64,000 nucleotides of DNA from positions 28,564,042-28,628,041 of the forward strand of contig NC_134100.1 of assembly GCF_000715075.1 (NCBI RefSeq). Direction: 5' to 3'. How positions within the stretch are numbered: the stretch's first letter is position 1; the number at the start of each line of letters is the position of its first letter. The stretch comes from Nicotiana tabacum (lineage: Eukaryota; Streptophyta; Magnoliopsida; Solanales; Solanaceae). The position numbers and the translations under genes were made by a program. The notes beneath the pieces are model-generated. The model had not been told where the DNA came from. It worked only from the letters and a program-made list of their open reading frames with translations, and did not search any database. This document shows positions 21,889 to 33,300 of the stretch, piece by piece.

Positions 21889-23517
21889 GTTTTATCCAAG
21901 GTGAACCTTCTGCTGTCTGATGGCTCCACATTGTCCCGGCTCCGGCTATAATTGTTTTTGTCGCGGTCACTTAAAAACCCTCTAAGATGCCCATTATTTA
22001 GCAATGTCTCCACCTCCTCATGCAGATGTCGGCAATACCCAGTTCTATTGTCGTGAATCTGGAATTCGCACCACAAACTAGGATCCCTTTGGTTGGGATC
22101 TGATCAGATTGGCTTCGGGAACCGTGATTCTTTGATGTTCCTCATCGGCGATACCAATTCTACCAAGCTAATGTTGAAGTTTTAATATGATAGCCTAGGC
22201 TATGCAGGATCTAGGGATCCCGAAATCACTTTTTCCTGCAATGACCTATTGTTCGGGTGTGATCGGTTCTTCTGTCGGAAGAAAACCTATCTGATGACTG
22301 AAACTCCTTAGTGCTACGTCTATAGGTCCTCTCATACAGCAGGAAACGACCCTAAGAGGACCGACGATCTGAATCGAAGTCATTTTTATACTTGTCATGG
22401 TTTATATCTCGACCCCGCCCCTTGTCGATACCGATGAGCCAAGCTGATCGTCTTCTATCCTTATTTTTGACTCATAGCAATTGTGGACATTTGCCCATGT
22501 GGTTTCCTGAAACTCGAGCAAGCTCTCCTTCAGTTTTCGGGAGCCACCGGAACTCAATGGGTACAGACCCTTCATGAATGCCTCCGCTATCGTAGACCCT
22601 TCGTAAATGCCTCCATTGCCCAGTCGTCTGGAATCACCGGTAACATCAACCTTTCTTTCTGGAAGCGGATTACAAATTCTCGCAGCAACTCAGATTCGCC
22701 CTGAGAAATTCTAAATATATCTACCTTTCTGGCTGGAATATTTCTTGCTCCAGCATGTGCCTTAATGAACGAATCTGCAAACATTTGAAAAGTATCAATT
22801 GAATGCTCAGATAAGGGAATTCCATGTCAGGACTCCTTTCGTAACGGTTTTTGCCAAACTTTTTCAACATGACCGACTCGATCTCATGTTGAGTCAAATC
22901 ATTTTCTTTTACTGCTGTGGTGTAGGTCGTGATGTATTCCTGCGGATCCAAAATCCCATCATATTTCGGTATATTTGGCATTTTGAACCTCTTTGGGATC
23001 ATCTTTGGTGCCGTTTTAAGTTTAAACGGCAACTGCATGTACTACTTTGAATTCGGGCCCTTCAACACCGACGGTGCACCCGAAATTTGGTCCATCAGAG
23101 TATGAAACTCTTTTGCGCTTCGATCCATTCACTCATTCATTTCTCTTATTAATCTCATGAGCTCGGTCACTTAAGTTGTTATTACCAGATCCGCTATCGG
23201 TACCTCCGGCTTCGTCAAAATTGACCTCATCCCTTGGGATGTAGTTATTGGTTCTTTGTGCTGTCTGAATTGTGTGGGCATTGGGATGAACCGAGACCCC
23301 TCTATTGGCATTGTTGGAAACACCTGATAACGTGTTCGTCCTCCGCATCATGAGGAGTTGGGCCCCACATATATCGAGGATATTGTCCTTCGCGAACCGG
23401 GGTCGTCTCGTCCCCTTCATTACGGTTCTCGCTGAGTGAGTCATTCCGCTAGGAAAATTCTTCCTGTTCAACGCGTGCTTCAACATTGTGCGTGTTATTG
23501 ATATCATTGGCTGCCAT
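21889..23517 (-). pseudogene. Tat-lineage gypsy gag, decayed
   Basis: ATG at 23517 starts MAANDINNTHNVEARVEQEE and is followed within a few codons by TGA and frameshifts. Recognisable blocks are PKRFKMPNIPKYDGILDPQE (near 22960), YTTAVKENDLTQHEIESV, FADSFIKAHAGARN, FRISQGESELLREFVIRFQ and AMEAFTKGLR (22590). The C-terminal WCEFQIHDNRTGYCRHLHEE segment (22070) is the degenerate zinc-knuckle region. This is the capsid/nucleocapsid part of a Tat element. Several stops and indels rule out function. Confidence 0.87.
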
Positions 23518-23593
23518 ACCTTTTTTTACTAAGGAAAGAACCAAAACTTGTTAGTAATAAACGAATGGGCAAAGCGATTACGCAATTGTCTAT

Positions 23594-24190
23594 GTCCCAC
23601 GGTGGACGCCAAATTATTTACCTATAAAATGGTACAGTTAAATTTATAATGTTGTTTATAGGCAAGCAAATCAGTTTGATCCAAATAATAAAGAAATAAA
23701 ACTAAAAATAAGATTTAACAACTAAAATTAAAGAAGTCGCAAGCCTGGTTCCGAACTCGGCCTTTCCGAGAGTAGAAGTGAAAATAATGATAAAGCTATT
23801 ACATTGAAAGCAAAATAATAAGGCATAGCTTTTGTGTGCAGAATGCTTACCCACTACAATGGTTGTTAACCCCGCTATTTATAGCTCTACCTAGGAAAAA
23901 AGATCCTAGAATGAGGCTTCTCTTAAATGAGAATAAAAGCATTATTGATGAATATATAATGGCGTAATACTTTGAATGCAAATATTCTCTGTAACAACTG
24001 CTCATTGAATGTTATTTGGTGTCGAACTTTTGAACTTCTTTCCGGTGTCGAATCATTTGGCACCGGTTGCACACGTTGCATCCGATATTAGTTGTTTCTC
24101 GACTCATCTTTTGCTCATCTTCGATTTCACGTGTCATTTTGCCATTCGACCCCCTATTATCAACCAATTTTATCTCATACATATTAATTG
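23594..24190 (-). mobile_element. Tat element primer site and putative 5' LTR
   Basis: On the minus strand TTTGGCGTCCACCGTGGGAC (23613-23594) resembles the TTTGGCGCC-ACCGTGGGG primer site of Tat-lineage elements. The sequence beyond it (23617 to about 24190), upstream in element orientation, has a TATAAATAG box (23876-23884, read on the minus strand as CTATTTATAG on plus) and is the likely LTR. The outer LTR boundary was not fixed, and the other LTR is absent. Confidence 0.6.
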
Positions 24191-25061
24191 GTAGTATGAA
24201 ATTTCATTACCTTTTATAATTTCTTACATTCATGGTGATGACCACTAAACTTAGCACTAATAGTCCCTTAATTAGAATTTCCCCGTGAAAAATGATCTAT
24301 AGCGCAAAAGTCAATAGACCAAAATAGGAAACATGATTGAATAACTCGCCGACACTATTTTTAGAAGATGCAAATATTTGTTTCTAATAAGAAATGATGT
24401 GACAAGGAAGAAGCAACATATATAATATTAATGAGCAGAAAAATCAAGCTGATGTCATAGATTTATGTCATCTATAATAAATTTCCCAGACCCTTCCTGG
24501 GAAATTATTGAGTTTGTTATTGTTGTCTCTTCTAACCAGGTAGCAGTGATGTATCAATTTATTTGAAAGTTCGGTGTGGTCATTGCAATATTGCATTAAG
24601 AGGATGAGTGGTGAAGTCACTTTCTAAACAGGAAAAGAGTTTAAAATGCTCCTAACCTATTTAAAAAGGTTTAAAGATATCCATCATTTATTTATTGGGC
24701 TAAAAATACCCTTCCATCCACCTTTTTGGTTCACTTATGCCCTTTGACCGTTAGGTCAATGATGAATTAAAAATAATAATTATTTAAATTTCACGTGGCA
24801 ATTTCTTATTAGTCGAAATTAAAACATCTAACCGATTAGAAAGACCCAACCATATCTACCCGTTTTTCGTACTAATCCATCCCAAACACTAACCCGACCC
24901 GAATAAAAAGTTCAACTAAAAAAAAGACTGCCCCACTTCTTCAATTCCTCCTTACTGGTTATCTTTGGTAAGTTCTTCACAAATATATGGTTGAACTTTG
25001 CATTTCTCGTTGCAGATTCTCCACTTCGTTTCGTAGAAAATGTTCGATATGTATTCTTTTA
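24191..25061. other. Intergenic DNA with probable dispersed repeat
   Basis: No gene seen. The segment 24640-24790 (TTTATTGGGCTAAAAATACCC, then CCACCTTTTTGGTTCACTTA) has the look of a common Solanaceae intergenic repeat, but no terminal repeats were identified. Confidence 0.4.
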
Positions 25062-25975
25062 TCAGTGAACATACCATCGTTCCATTTTGTGGAAATTATC
25101 AACTCCTTGAGACTCTGAAACTGCAAGGGCAGCATTTGTTCGCTCCATTGACTCCTTTGATATTGCGACTTTCAGCGCACCCATCATTGTCATGTTGCTG
25201 AGTAGCTTCCTTGCCAATCTCTGCCATGTTAGATGACTGTAAGAGAGAGTACGTGAATGGGTGAATAGCAAGACAAGTAGCAAATGATAAATGTAAAGAA
25301 CATCACAATATATTTATATATGTTCGGCTCAAATGTTGTGGTTTTTGCGCTTGTCACTGTAAATGCATGATTTTCTCGATCACCATGAATGATCAGATTT
25401 ATCACTTTCTTAGTAATAGCGAAGCCATGGTGATATTTTGACACGCTCACCACCAAAGTTTCCACAACACAAGCACTCTCCTGTTCAGGGGCGGACCCAC
25501 ATGGAGTCAAGTGGGTTCATATGAACCCGCTTCATCGAAAAATAACACTGTATATATATGTATATTTTTGCTGTTTTCAGACAAGTAGAGGTATAAATAT
25601 AATTTTGAACCCACTTAAGACAAGTAAAATGCCTAGCCTGTTGGTAAAGAGGGTTCAAATTTTCCACATGGTCTTGAGTTCAAAACCAGCTAGTTACATA
25701 TGACCTCTAATGTTTTTTTTGAACCCGCTTGATAAAAATCCTGGGTCCGCCACTGCTCCTGTTCACCCTTTACTCCTTGAGATAACAAATAACTCTAACA
25801 AGTATGCAGAGAATGTAAATCCGTAGAAATTTGAGCAAGAGAGAGATATCTCATCTCTATAAAGTTGTTCTTCTCCTTCTGCATTATCTCTTGCTTCAAT
25901 ATTGAGTGGGGCGTTATGAAACTGATAAGCGCATCGGTCAACATTCGAGGACGAATGTTCCAAAGAGGGGAATGA
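25062..25975 (-). other. Possible gene 5' region split by a MITE
   Basis: Excluding the MITE at 25486-25755, the minus strand has TATATAAATATA at 25320-25308, then a pyrimidine-rich leader and ATGGCAGAGATTGGCAAGG at 25229. A 42-codon frame MAEIGKEATQQHDNDGCAES... stops near 25101. Upstream frames read SACVVETLVVSVSKYHHG and NLIIHGDRENHAFTVTSAKT. The layout (TATA, leader, ATG) resembles a gene start, but the product is unknown. The right end (25913-25975) is clearly gypsy 3' sequence: CGAGGACGAATGTTCC and the purine tract AAAGAGGGGAATGA before the LTR at 25976. Confidence 0.25.
25486..25755 (+). mobile_element. hAT-type MITE, 270 bp, TSD CTCCTGTT
   Basis: The termini CAGGGGCGGACCCA (left) and TGGGTCCGCCACTG (right) form inverted repeats. 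They are flanked by a perfect 8-bp duplication CTCCTGTT at 25478-25485 and 25756-25763, the hAT signature. It has no transposase. Interior positions 25634-25687 resemble a tRNA-like pol III promoter: TAGCCTGTTGGTAAAG (A-box-like) and GTTCAAAACC (B-box-like). It inserted into the gene-like minus-strand region. Confidence 0.95.
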
Positions 25976-26969
25976 TGTTACATCCCACGTTTTCATACGT
26001 GAGAGTACGTTGTAAGCCATTGATGTAAGCTCAAAAATGAGATCATTTTTAAAAGTACATAATGTAAGTTCATCATGTTATCTTGGAGGTTACAAATCTT
26101 TAAAATCATGAATAACAAGTACCAAAAGGGATGGAAAGCTAAACGAATTGAAGAAAATAAGTTTCATTGAAAGTCGACAAGTTTGGAATATCATAACATA
26201 TACTTTTGGGGTGAGACTGAGGTGATTAACATGATGAAGAGGTTAAGAGATGAGTTATTTTAGTCGTATGATAGTTGTATGTTATGTTTTTAAGTCAAGC
26301 GAGTTGTGGAACAAAAGTTCGCAAAGGTCATCACAAGTTGCATTCACAATGTGCTGAAATTTAGGTCAAATGTAGCTGCACTTTTCTCCAATATACTTGG
26401 AATCAAGGGATAATCTACATATCAAATTGATTATATACGAGTCTAGTTTCTAACGCGTTAAACCGTTCGTTGATACGATATCGGACTAGAGAGACATTCG
26501 CATTTTCGCGAGACTGCGCAAGCAGCTCCCATGGGACCCATAAAGCACGTTTAAACTTCAGCTTGTATTTAAGTCATTTATATGTCGTTTTAACTCACTT
26601 TTTTCTCATCCACAACAGTTCCTAACCCTCCTAAATGATCTCCAAGGGTTCCTCCATGATTCTAGGGTGAAAACCTAAGATAAAAACATGAATCCAACGC
26701 TAGAAATCCCGTGGTGCTTGCTAGATCGCAGTTCTTTATCTTGTGGCTGTTTTGAAGGATTCTTCAAAGGTAAATAACCTCAGATATCGTGTTGTTCTTT
26801 AAGATTAAGCTAAGAATCAGTACCTCCTTCATGTATATTAGAGTTTCAATGCGATATACAAGTGTTTACACACCAACATGAACACAAAGGTTGATTCAAA
26901 AAGAGAATACAACTCCTATAAGGTTGTGGTGTGATTGAGGGTTATTGTGAGCTACACCAGCTGGGGATT
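25976..26969 (+). mobile_element. Family-B gypsy LTR, 5' part, cut by family-A element
   Basis: The LTR starts TGTTACATCCCACGTTTTC just after the purine tract AAAGAGGGGAATGA (25962-25975), so it was the 3' LTR of a plus-strand element. It aligns with 10866-11456. The end is missing: at 26970 the family-A LTR begins, with left flank GGATT. A possible leader splice site ATTCTTCAAAGGTAAAT lies at about 26759-26775. Confidence 0.85.
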
Positions 26970-27753
26970 TGTCACGATCCCAAATACCCCGATCGTGATG
27001 GCGCCTATTACAATACTAGGAAAGAGAATCCCAAAAAAGCAACCACAGTAAATTCTTTTATAAAAGCATTTTCTAACACTGATTAAGTCTCAATTTTTAA
27101 TAAGAAATATCTAAATCACTGAAATGTGCAGAAAAACAGTAAAACATCAAACCAACACAACCCAACAATCTGGTGTCACAAGTCTAGAGCCTATAAATAC
27201 AACCAGTACAACTGACTAATACATAATGAGTCTAAAAATGCAGAAAACAAGGATATGAAGGAGGAAAGAAGCGCTGCGGACACCGTGCAGCTACCTTGTA
27301 GTCTCCGGTAAGCTCTGAAAATGCTAGGTATCCTCACTCTGCCGCTCGAGCACCTGGATATGCACACAAGGTGCAGGGTATAACATGAGTACGCCAACTC
27401 AGTAAATAAGGTCTGAGTGCAGTGATGAGCAGTTACAAATCGTATATAAGAGTACAAAACATAGCATCAAATCAAACTCAACAGTTTAAAAACCAATTAT
27501 TTAGTAAAAACTTCAGTTTCAATTGAAATACTTTGAAATTCATTTACTTAGCAGTTTTCAACAGAGGCTCATTATAAAAGAAGAGTGAAATCAGCAAAAT
27601 ATCATAAATAGGCCCCTCGGGCAAGATATCACTCATAAATATAGCCTCCCGGGCAAGCCTCTCAGTCACTTGTGACTCAGCTCTCGTCATATAATACTCA
27701 CACTCAGTATTCAAGCTCAATAATATCTCATAATAGTAATAATCATAATAACC

Positions 27754-27950
27754 GTTGCGGCGTGCAGCCCAACCTATAGTTTATAGTCGACTACGCTCAC
27801 TGAGGGTGTACAGACTCCGGATGGGCTCCTATAGCCCAAACATCATATCGCTGCAGCGCGTAGCCCTATCCAATATATATATTGCTACGGCGTGCAGCCC
27901 GATCCATATAATATCGCTGTGGCGTGCAGCCCGATCCATAATATATATAT
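27754..27950 (-). repeat. LTR minisatellite of GCTGCGGCGTGCAGC hairpins, second copy
   Basis: Four or five units with GCTGCGGCGTGCAGCCCGAT followed by a CCATATA variant, homologous to 6674-6905 but with its own copy number and substitutions (GCTGCAGCGCGTAGC, GCTACGGCGTGCAGC). Confidence 0.78.
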
Positions 27951-28954
27951 AATCCTCACCATCATGTCCTCAATCTCTCTCAGTCATTAACCTCACAGCC
28001 ACTCGAGCATAACAGTGGAAATCAGGGAAACTCAGCCCAAATACACATTTTAAGAAGTAGAGTGATAAAAACCAGGTTTAAACAATAAATAGGTAAAACA
28101 TGACTGAGAATATGCTTTCAAACAAAAAGAGTGAGGAAAACAGTAAAAATGCTCACAAGGGTCTCAATAGGTCGGCACAAGGCCCCAAACATGGCATACA
28201 ACCCATAATATCGTATCAATCTCTAAAAATATGTGATATCATAAGATTTCAAATCAAATACGCGGCTTACTAGTTGCTACGGGATGGACCAAGTCACAAT
28301 CCTTACCGGTGCATGCCCATATGATCATCACCTAGCATGTGTGTTACCTAATTTATCAAAATAATATGAAATACTGGGGTTTTATACCCTTAGTTTCAGA
28401 TTTACAATGATTACTTACCTCAAACCGGATGAAATACTACTCCGCGATGCCTTTACCTCTGGCCTCGGCCTCAACTCGCGTCGAATCTACCCATAATCAA
28501 AATCATAACATTAGAACATGCTAAGGGAACGAAGCCCATGCGAAAATAATCAAATTATATCAAAAATCGCAGAATTGGCCAAACCCGACCCCCGGACCCA
28601 CATCTCAAAATTCCATAAAAATCACATCAATAGAATCCTTATCCTCCCACGAGTCTATTCATACCAAAAGCATCGAAATCGGACCTCAAATGGCCCCTCA
28701 AATCCTCACTCAAAGCTCTCCAATATCAAGCCCTAATCCCTCAATTTTCTTTCTTAATTTCCACTAATACCATGATAAAATAATGAAAAAATGGTCATAA
28801 ACTCATGTAATGAAGCTTAGATAGCTTACCCAACTGATATTCTTCGATTTCCCCTTGAAATTCACTGCCATAACTCACTTCCCGTCTTCAAAAATGGAGA
28901 ACTTAGCAAAAATTCACGAAGGAAACCTTATATACTTTCTGACCCAGGTATTTC

Positions 28955-29200
28955 ACACCTGCGGTCCCTTTCTCCGCTTCTGTGCTACCGCTTCTACAGC
29001 CTAACCCACCGCACCTGCGGAAATGACTAAAAACCTCAAGACCGTACATGCGGTCATTCTCTCGCACCTGCGCCATCGCAGATGCGTCCATATGTCCGCT
29101 TCTGCAGCTCCGCCTGACTTACCTCTTGGCCGCTTCTATGGCTTGCTTCCGCATTTGCGGGAGTCGCACCTACGGCCTCCCAACCGCAGATGCATATATG
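28955..29200 (-). repeat. Promoter-proximal word array, CACCTGCGG type
   Basis: Words such as CACCTGCGG, CCGCTTCTG, ACCGCAGATGCG and CATGCGGTC recur about 690-935 bp from the LTR start, ending about 20 bp before the TATATAA at 28934-28928. Confidence 0.6.
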
Positions 29201-29886
29201 ACAACAACCATAAGACTTCAGCTGTCAAACTCAACTCCAAAATCTCCCATCAACCATCCGAAATCACCCCGAGACCCCCGGGACCTCAACCAAAAGCACA
29301 AACTAGTCATATACCCATATCCAAACTTATACAAACCTTCAAACACCTCAAACAACATCGAATCAACCAAATCACATCTGATTCAAGCCTAAGGTTCTAA
29401 AATCTTTCAAATTCCGCTTTTGATCAAAACGTCTATCAAACCACGTCCGAATGACCTGAAATTTTGCACACACATCCCAAATGACACAACAAACCTACTG
29501 CAACTTCTGAAATTCCATTCCGACCCCTATATCAAAATCCCACCTATCAACCGGAAAACGCCAAAATTCTAATTTTGCCCATTCAAGCCTAAATCTACTC
29601 CGGACCTCCAAATCCCATTCCGATCATGATCTTAAGTCCCAAATCATCTTCCGAAGCTATCTGAACCATCGAGATTCATATCTGAGCCTTGATTCACATA
29701 AGTCAACATCCAATTGACTTTTCCAACTTAATCTTACTCAAAAGAGATTAAATGTCTCAAACCTTACCAAAACCTCTCCGAACCCGAGCCAACTAACTCG
29801 ATAACACATAATACAGCTGAATAAGACAATATGAAGTAGAAATGGGGGAAACAGAGCGGTAAATCATGAAACAGCCGGCCAGGTCG

Positions 29887-30366
29887 TTACATCCTCCCCC
29901 TCTTAAACAAATGTTCGTCCTCGAATGAGTCAAGAAATATACCTAAAGCCTCAAATAGGTGAGGATATCTGCTCCGCATCTCCCGCTCGGTCTCCCAGGT
30001 AGCCTCCTCCACGGGCCTACCTCTCCACTGCACTTTCAGTGAAGCTATATCTTTTGATCTCAATTTTCGAACCTGACACTCCAAAATAGCCACTGGCTCT
30101 ACATCATAAGTCAAATCATCATCTAACTGAACTGTGTTGAAATCCAAAACATGAGACGGATCGCCAATATACTTCCGGAGCATAGAAACATAACATACCG
30201 GATGCACACTCGACAAGCTAGGTGGCAAAGCAAGCTCATAAGCCACCTCCCCAATCCTCCGAAGCACCTCAAAAGGCCCAATGAACCGAGGACTCAATTT
30301 ACCTTTCTTTCCAAATCTCATAACACCCTTCATGGGTGAAACCTTCAATAGAATCTTCTCACCAAA
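29887..30366 (-). CDS. Chromovirus integrase C-terminus plus chromodomain, partial
   Basis: The frame is open from the break at 30366 to a stop at 29887. It begins GEKILLKVSPMKGVMRFGKK and carries the GPY/F motif in FIGPFEVLRRIGEVAYELAL, near residues 27-46. A chromodomain follows: YDVEPVAILECQVRKLRSKD, VQWRGRPVEEATWETEREM and RSRYPHLFEA. Chromodomains at the integrase C-terminus define chromoviruses and steer integration toward marked chromatin. The last residues FEDEHLFKRGRM overlap the purine tract and the 3' LTR start by a few bases. The integrase catalytic core is missing because an Ogre-type LTR starts at 30367. The intact frame suggests this element was fairly recent when disrupted. 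Confidence 0.92.
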   Translation of the reverse strand, partial: FGEKILLKVSPMKGVMRFGKKGKLSPRFIGPFEVLRRIGEVAYELALPPSLSSVHPVCYVSMLRKYIGDPSHVLDFNTVQLDDDLTYDVEPVAILECQVRKLRSKDIASLKVQWRGRPVEEATWETEREMRSRYPHLFEALGIFLDSFEDEHLFKRGRM

Positions 30367-33300
30367 TGTTGATACCCAATTTTTTCTAAAATATTTTAAA
30401 ATTGCATATATACCTTCAAAATCATGCATTAATAGTAATTGGTATTTTTCCACAATTTTCCTATATTTTTATTAATTTATCCAACATTTTATTTCCAATA
30501 AATAATTACAGAATTGCATCACAAGTGATTTCAAAAGCATTTCTTGATTTAATTTATTATTTATGGTTCTATTTAAACCAAATTATTCCATAATTAGCCA
30601 AATTGGCATTGTTTGGCTACAATTACAATAACTTTGCAATTATAGCCAAAGCACATGATTTTATACTATTTTTGACCGGAAATTAATCATTTGTATTTTA
30701 AATACTAAGTAATCATTTTAACTATTTCCATGCATAAAATCATTTTTGCACAATTATCACTATTTTTATAAATTATTTAATTTAATTGGGTATTTAATAA
30801 ATAGCCAATTCCATTTCAATTCTAGCCTAATTGAATCGGATCCCAACCCAATTAAAACAGCCCAAACTCTAGGCCTATCCATCAAAGTTACCCGACCCAA
30901 TCCCTAAGTCTACCCGGCCTAGACCTGATTTAATCTTGGTCGTCGATCAATTTTGATCAACGGCCCAAATTCACTCTTACCATAATTAACCTAATAGTCT
31001 ACCTCCCAAACCCTCATTCTCTCATCACTCTCCGCCGTTACATCTCTCATCTCTCTCAAGACTCTCTCTACTAAACCATGGCTCCTCTTACCAGCCATTG
31101 GTTCGCCGGTAACCATGGTAGTCTCACCATAATCCCCAGCCCCATGACTCTCTTCCTATGCCGTTTGTTGCTGCCCTAAGGTCCTCAAAGGAACTAGAAG
31201 GTAGTTCACTCACCTCCCATGGTTTCTATATCATTCTCAGGCCGTCCATGGCCATCCGAGTAAGATTCTACCATCTCCGGCTAGAACCTGTGATATCTAG
31301 GCCGGTTCTCTTTCTCTCTGGGTTGTCTCTATGAAACCGTAACTACTAGCTCTTGATTTCTTAGATCTGTAATAGATCTGAGTATATTTTGAGTTATCTT
31401 TACTATTTTCTTGATAATTTTTCCGATTTTTCAAAAATGCCTCTTCGTCTTCAAAACTAAGGTTTCTTAACCCCTTTTCAAAATGATGTCTCTTCTGATT
31501 TTCAGTATTATTCTATGATTTCTACTATATTTAAACGGTTTATTTAAGTTTTTCCTTTTATCTGATTTATTATGTTGAAAACCCTAATTTTCTAGTTCTA
31601 ATCCTGGGTTTCCGAGTTTGTTTTTGATAATATGTTCAACTAATTTGTATGTTTCTCATGAACATTCCGTGATTCTGTGATATTTACCATATGCTTGCTT
31701 GTTAGGTTTTTGACTTCGACTGTTCCTGCCTATTATGTGTTTATTCCTAGAAAATTTGTGGTTATTTCCTCTCGTCAGTACCATCCTTTACTTTGAATCC
31801 CAGATTTATGTGATTCTTTTACCCTATTCTTGTTTGTGTTATGTTTGCTTCATTCAGTTGTGATACTTTCCTTTGGTCAGTGTTACCTTCTAATGGAATC
31901 TCTGATTCCCTGTGATTGGTATACTCTGTTCCCTGCTAATTTCAATCTCTAAATATTTTCTTGCCTTATTTTGTGGTTGATTATGCTGTCAAATTGATTC
32001 TTAGACATTTTCCTTAATTAGAATTTGTCGAACCTAGCCTCTATTACCTGCTCTGTACTATGCTTATTTCCTTATATGTCATGTTCAGTCTCACATTGAT
32101 TCTTTCCTTATTTGTTATTTGTCTCCACCGTTTGAAGTTAACTCCCTTAATTAAGGGAGTACTTATACTGATTTTTATACTAATTGATACCTAGTTCCAT
32201 AATTACTGTATAACTTTGATTATTACCTTATTATTCTACCTAGTTTCAAACTATATATACATACTCTCTCATTAACACAAACACACGAACACGTTGGTTC
32301 AAAGCTCTCTCTCACACTCAAAACTTTCTGCTCTCTTTTTGTTTTACTTACTACTGTTCTAAGTTTGCCAGCTGCAAGGCTGTCTTCTTCATTAGTATGT
32401 GCTGATTTCGATTCAAGTTTTAAAAATAATATGCTTCTTCTACTACTTCAGTTTGTCTTGTTTCTAATATGTTTTTGTCTTTGGTTTTGCTGTTCAATCT
32501 GCAACTAACATGTCTACTTTACTGTCTTCTTTACTGCATGCTTCTAAATATGTCCAACCCTTAGGATTAGCCTGCTTATGAATCCCTTTTAGTATACCCC
32601 AATGTGACTCTTCCTTACTTATGTTTCTCTGATTTCTGGCATGAACCTTCCTCTGCAAAGTAGTTGGCTATCCTAAGTTTGTCTGATTGTGTATTAATTC
32701 TGAAGTTCATGCTGTACCTTAATCCCTTGAACCCTTTTTAGGACTTCTCTGATTCTATACCTATGTGCATCTTTGACTACTATGTGCTCTATACTTGCCC
32801 CAAATCCCCCATTACTCCTAAGTGAAGGTTTGTACCTGTTTGATTCTATGTCTTAGAGTGCTGATGAACCTCTTCTGGTTCTGTGTTTGGTTTGTTGTTT
32901 GTTGATCACCTTACCCTTTTTAAAACTGTCTTATTGAATAACTCCCTATGTTATTTTTACAAAACTATTTCAAACAAGTCTCTTTTAATACTTTTTTCTT
33001 ACTAAAACCCTTTCAAAACTATGTCAAGCACTCTCACTCTACTCTTAGGTTTTAAGTTCTGCCCCTCTAATGTATGACTGCTTAGGGATCTCTATGAGAT
33101 CTCTTTGAACTCTGATACATTAGAGTTGGCCCTTCCAAACTACACTTACTCAACTATAATTATGAAAACTGGGTGTGAGAACTGCCCGAGATCCCTTGAG
33201 GTCCTTAGGGAACTCTGCCACACCCGAATTATGTGAAAGGCTGTGAGGCAATCTGGCATTGGAAACTCTAGAAATCTAGGCCTATTTGCAGGCTCCCTAT

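Larger units (their letters stand above)
26970..29890 (-). mobile_element. 3' LTR of a minus-strand chromovirus (family A)
   Basis: On the minus strand the LTR begins TGTAACGACCTGGCCGGC at 29890, right after the purine tract AAGAGGGGGAGGA, and ends GGGATCGTGACA at 26970, about 2921 bp. The TATATAA motif is at 28934-28928 on the minus strand. Internal tandem hairpin units lie at 27754-27950, and a CACCTGCGG/CCGCTTCTGCG word array at 28955-29200. The attached coding region (29891-30366) shows this is a 3' LTR and not a solo LTR. Confidence 0.92.

Noticed and set aside
25942..25961. Perfect inverted repeat AACATTCGAGGACGAATGTT upstream of a PPT
   Set aside because: The core TTCGAGGACGAA is also present at the end of the chromovirus integrase frame (FEDE), so coding ancestry explains it.
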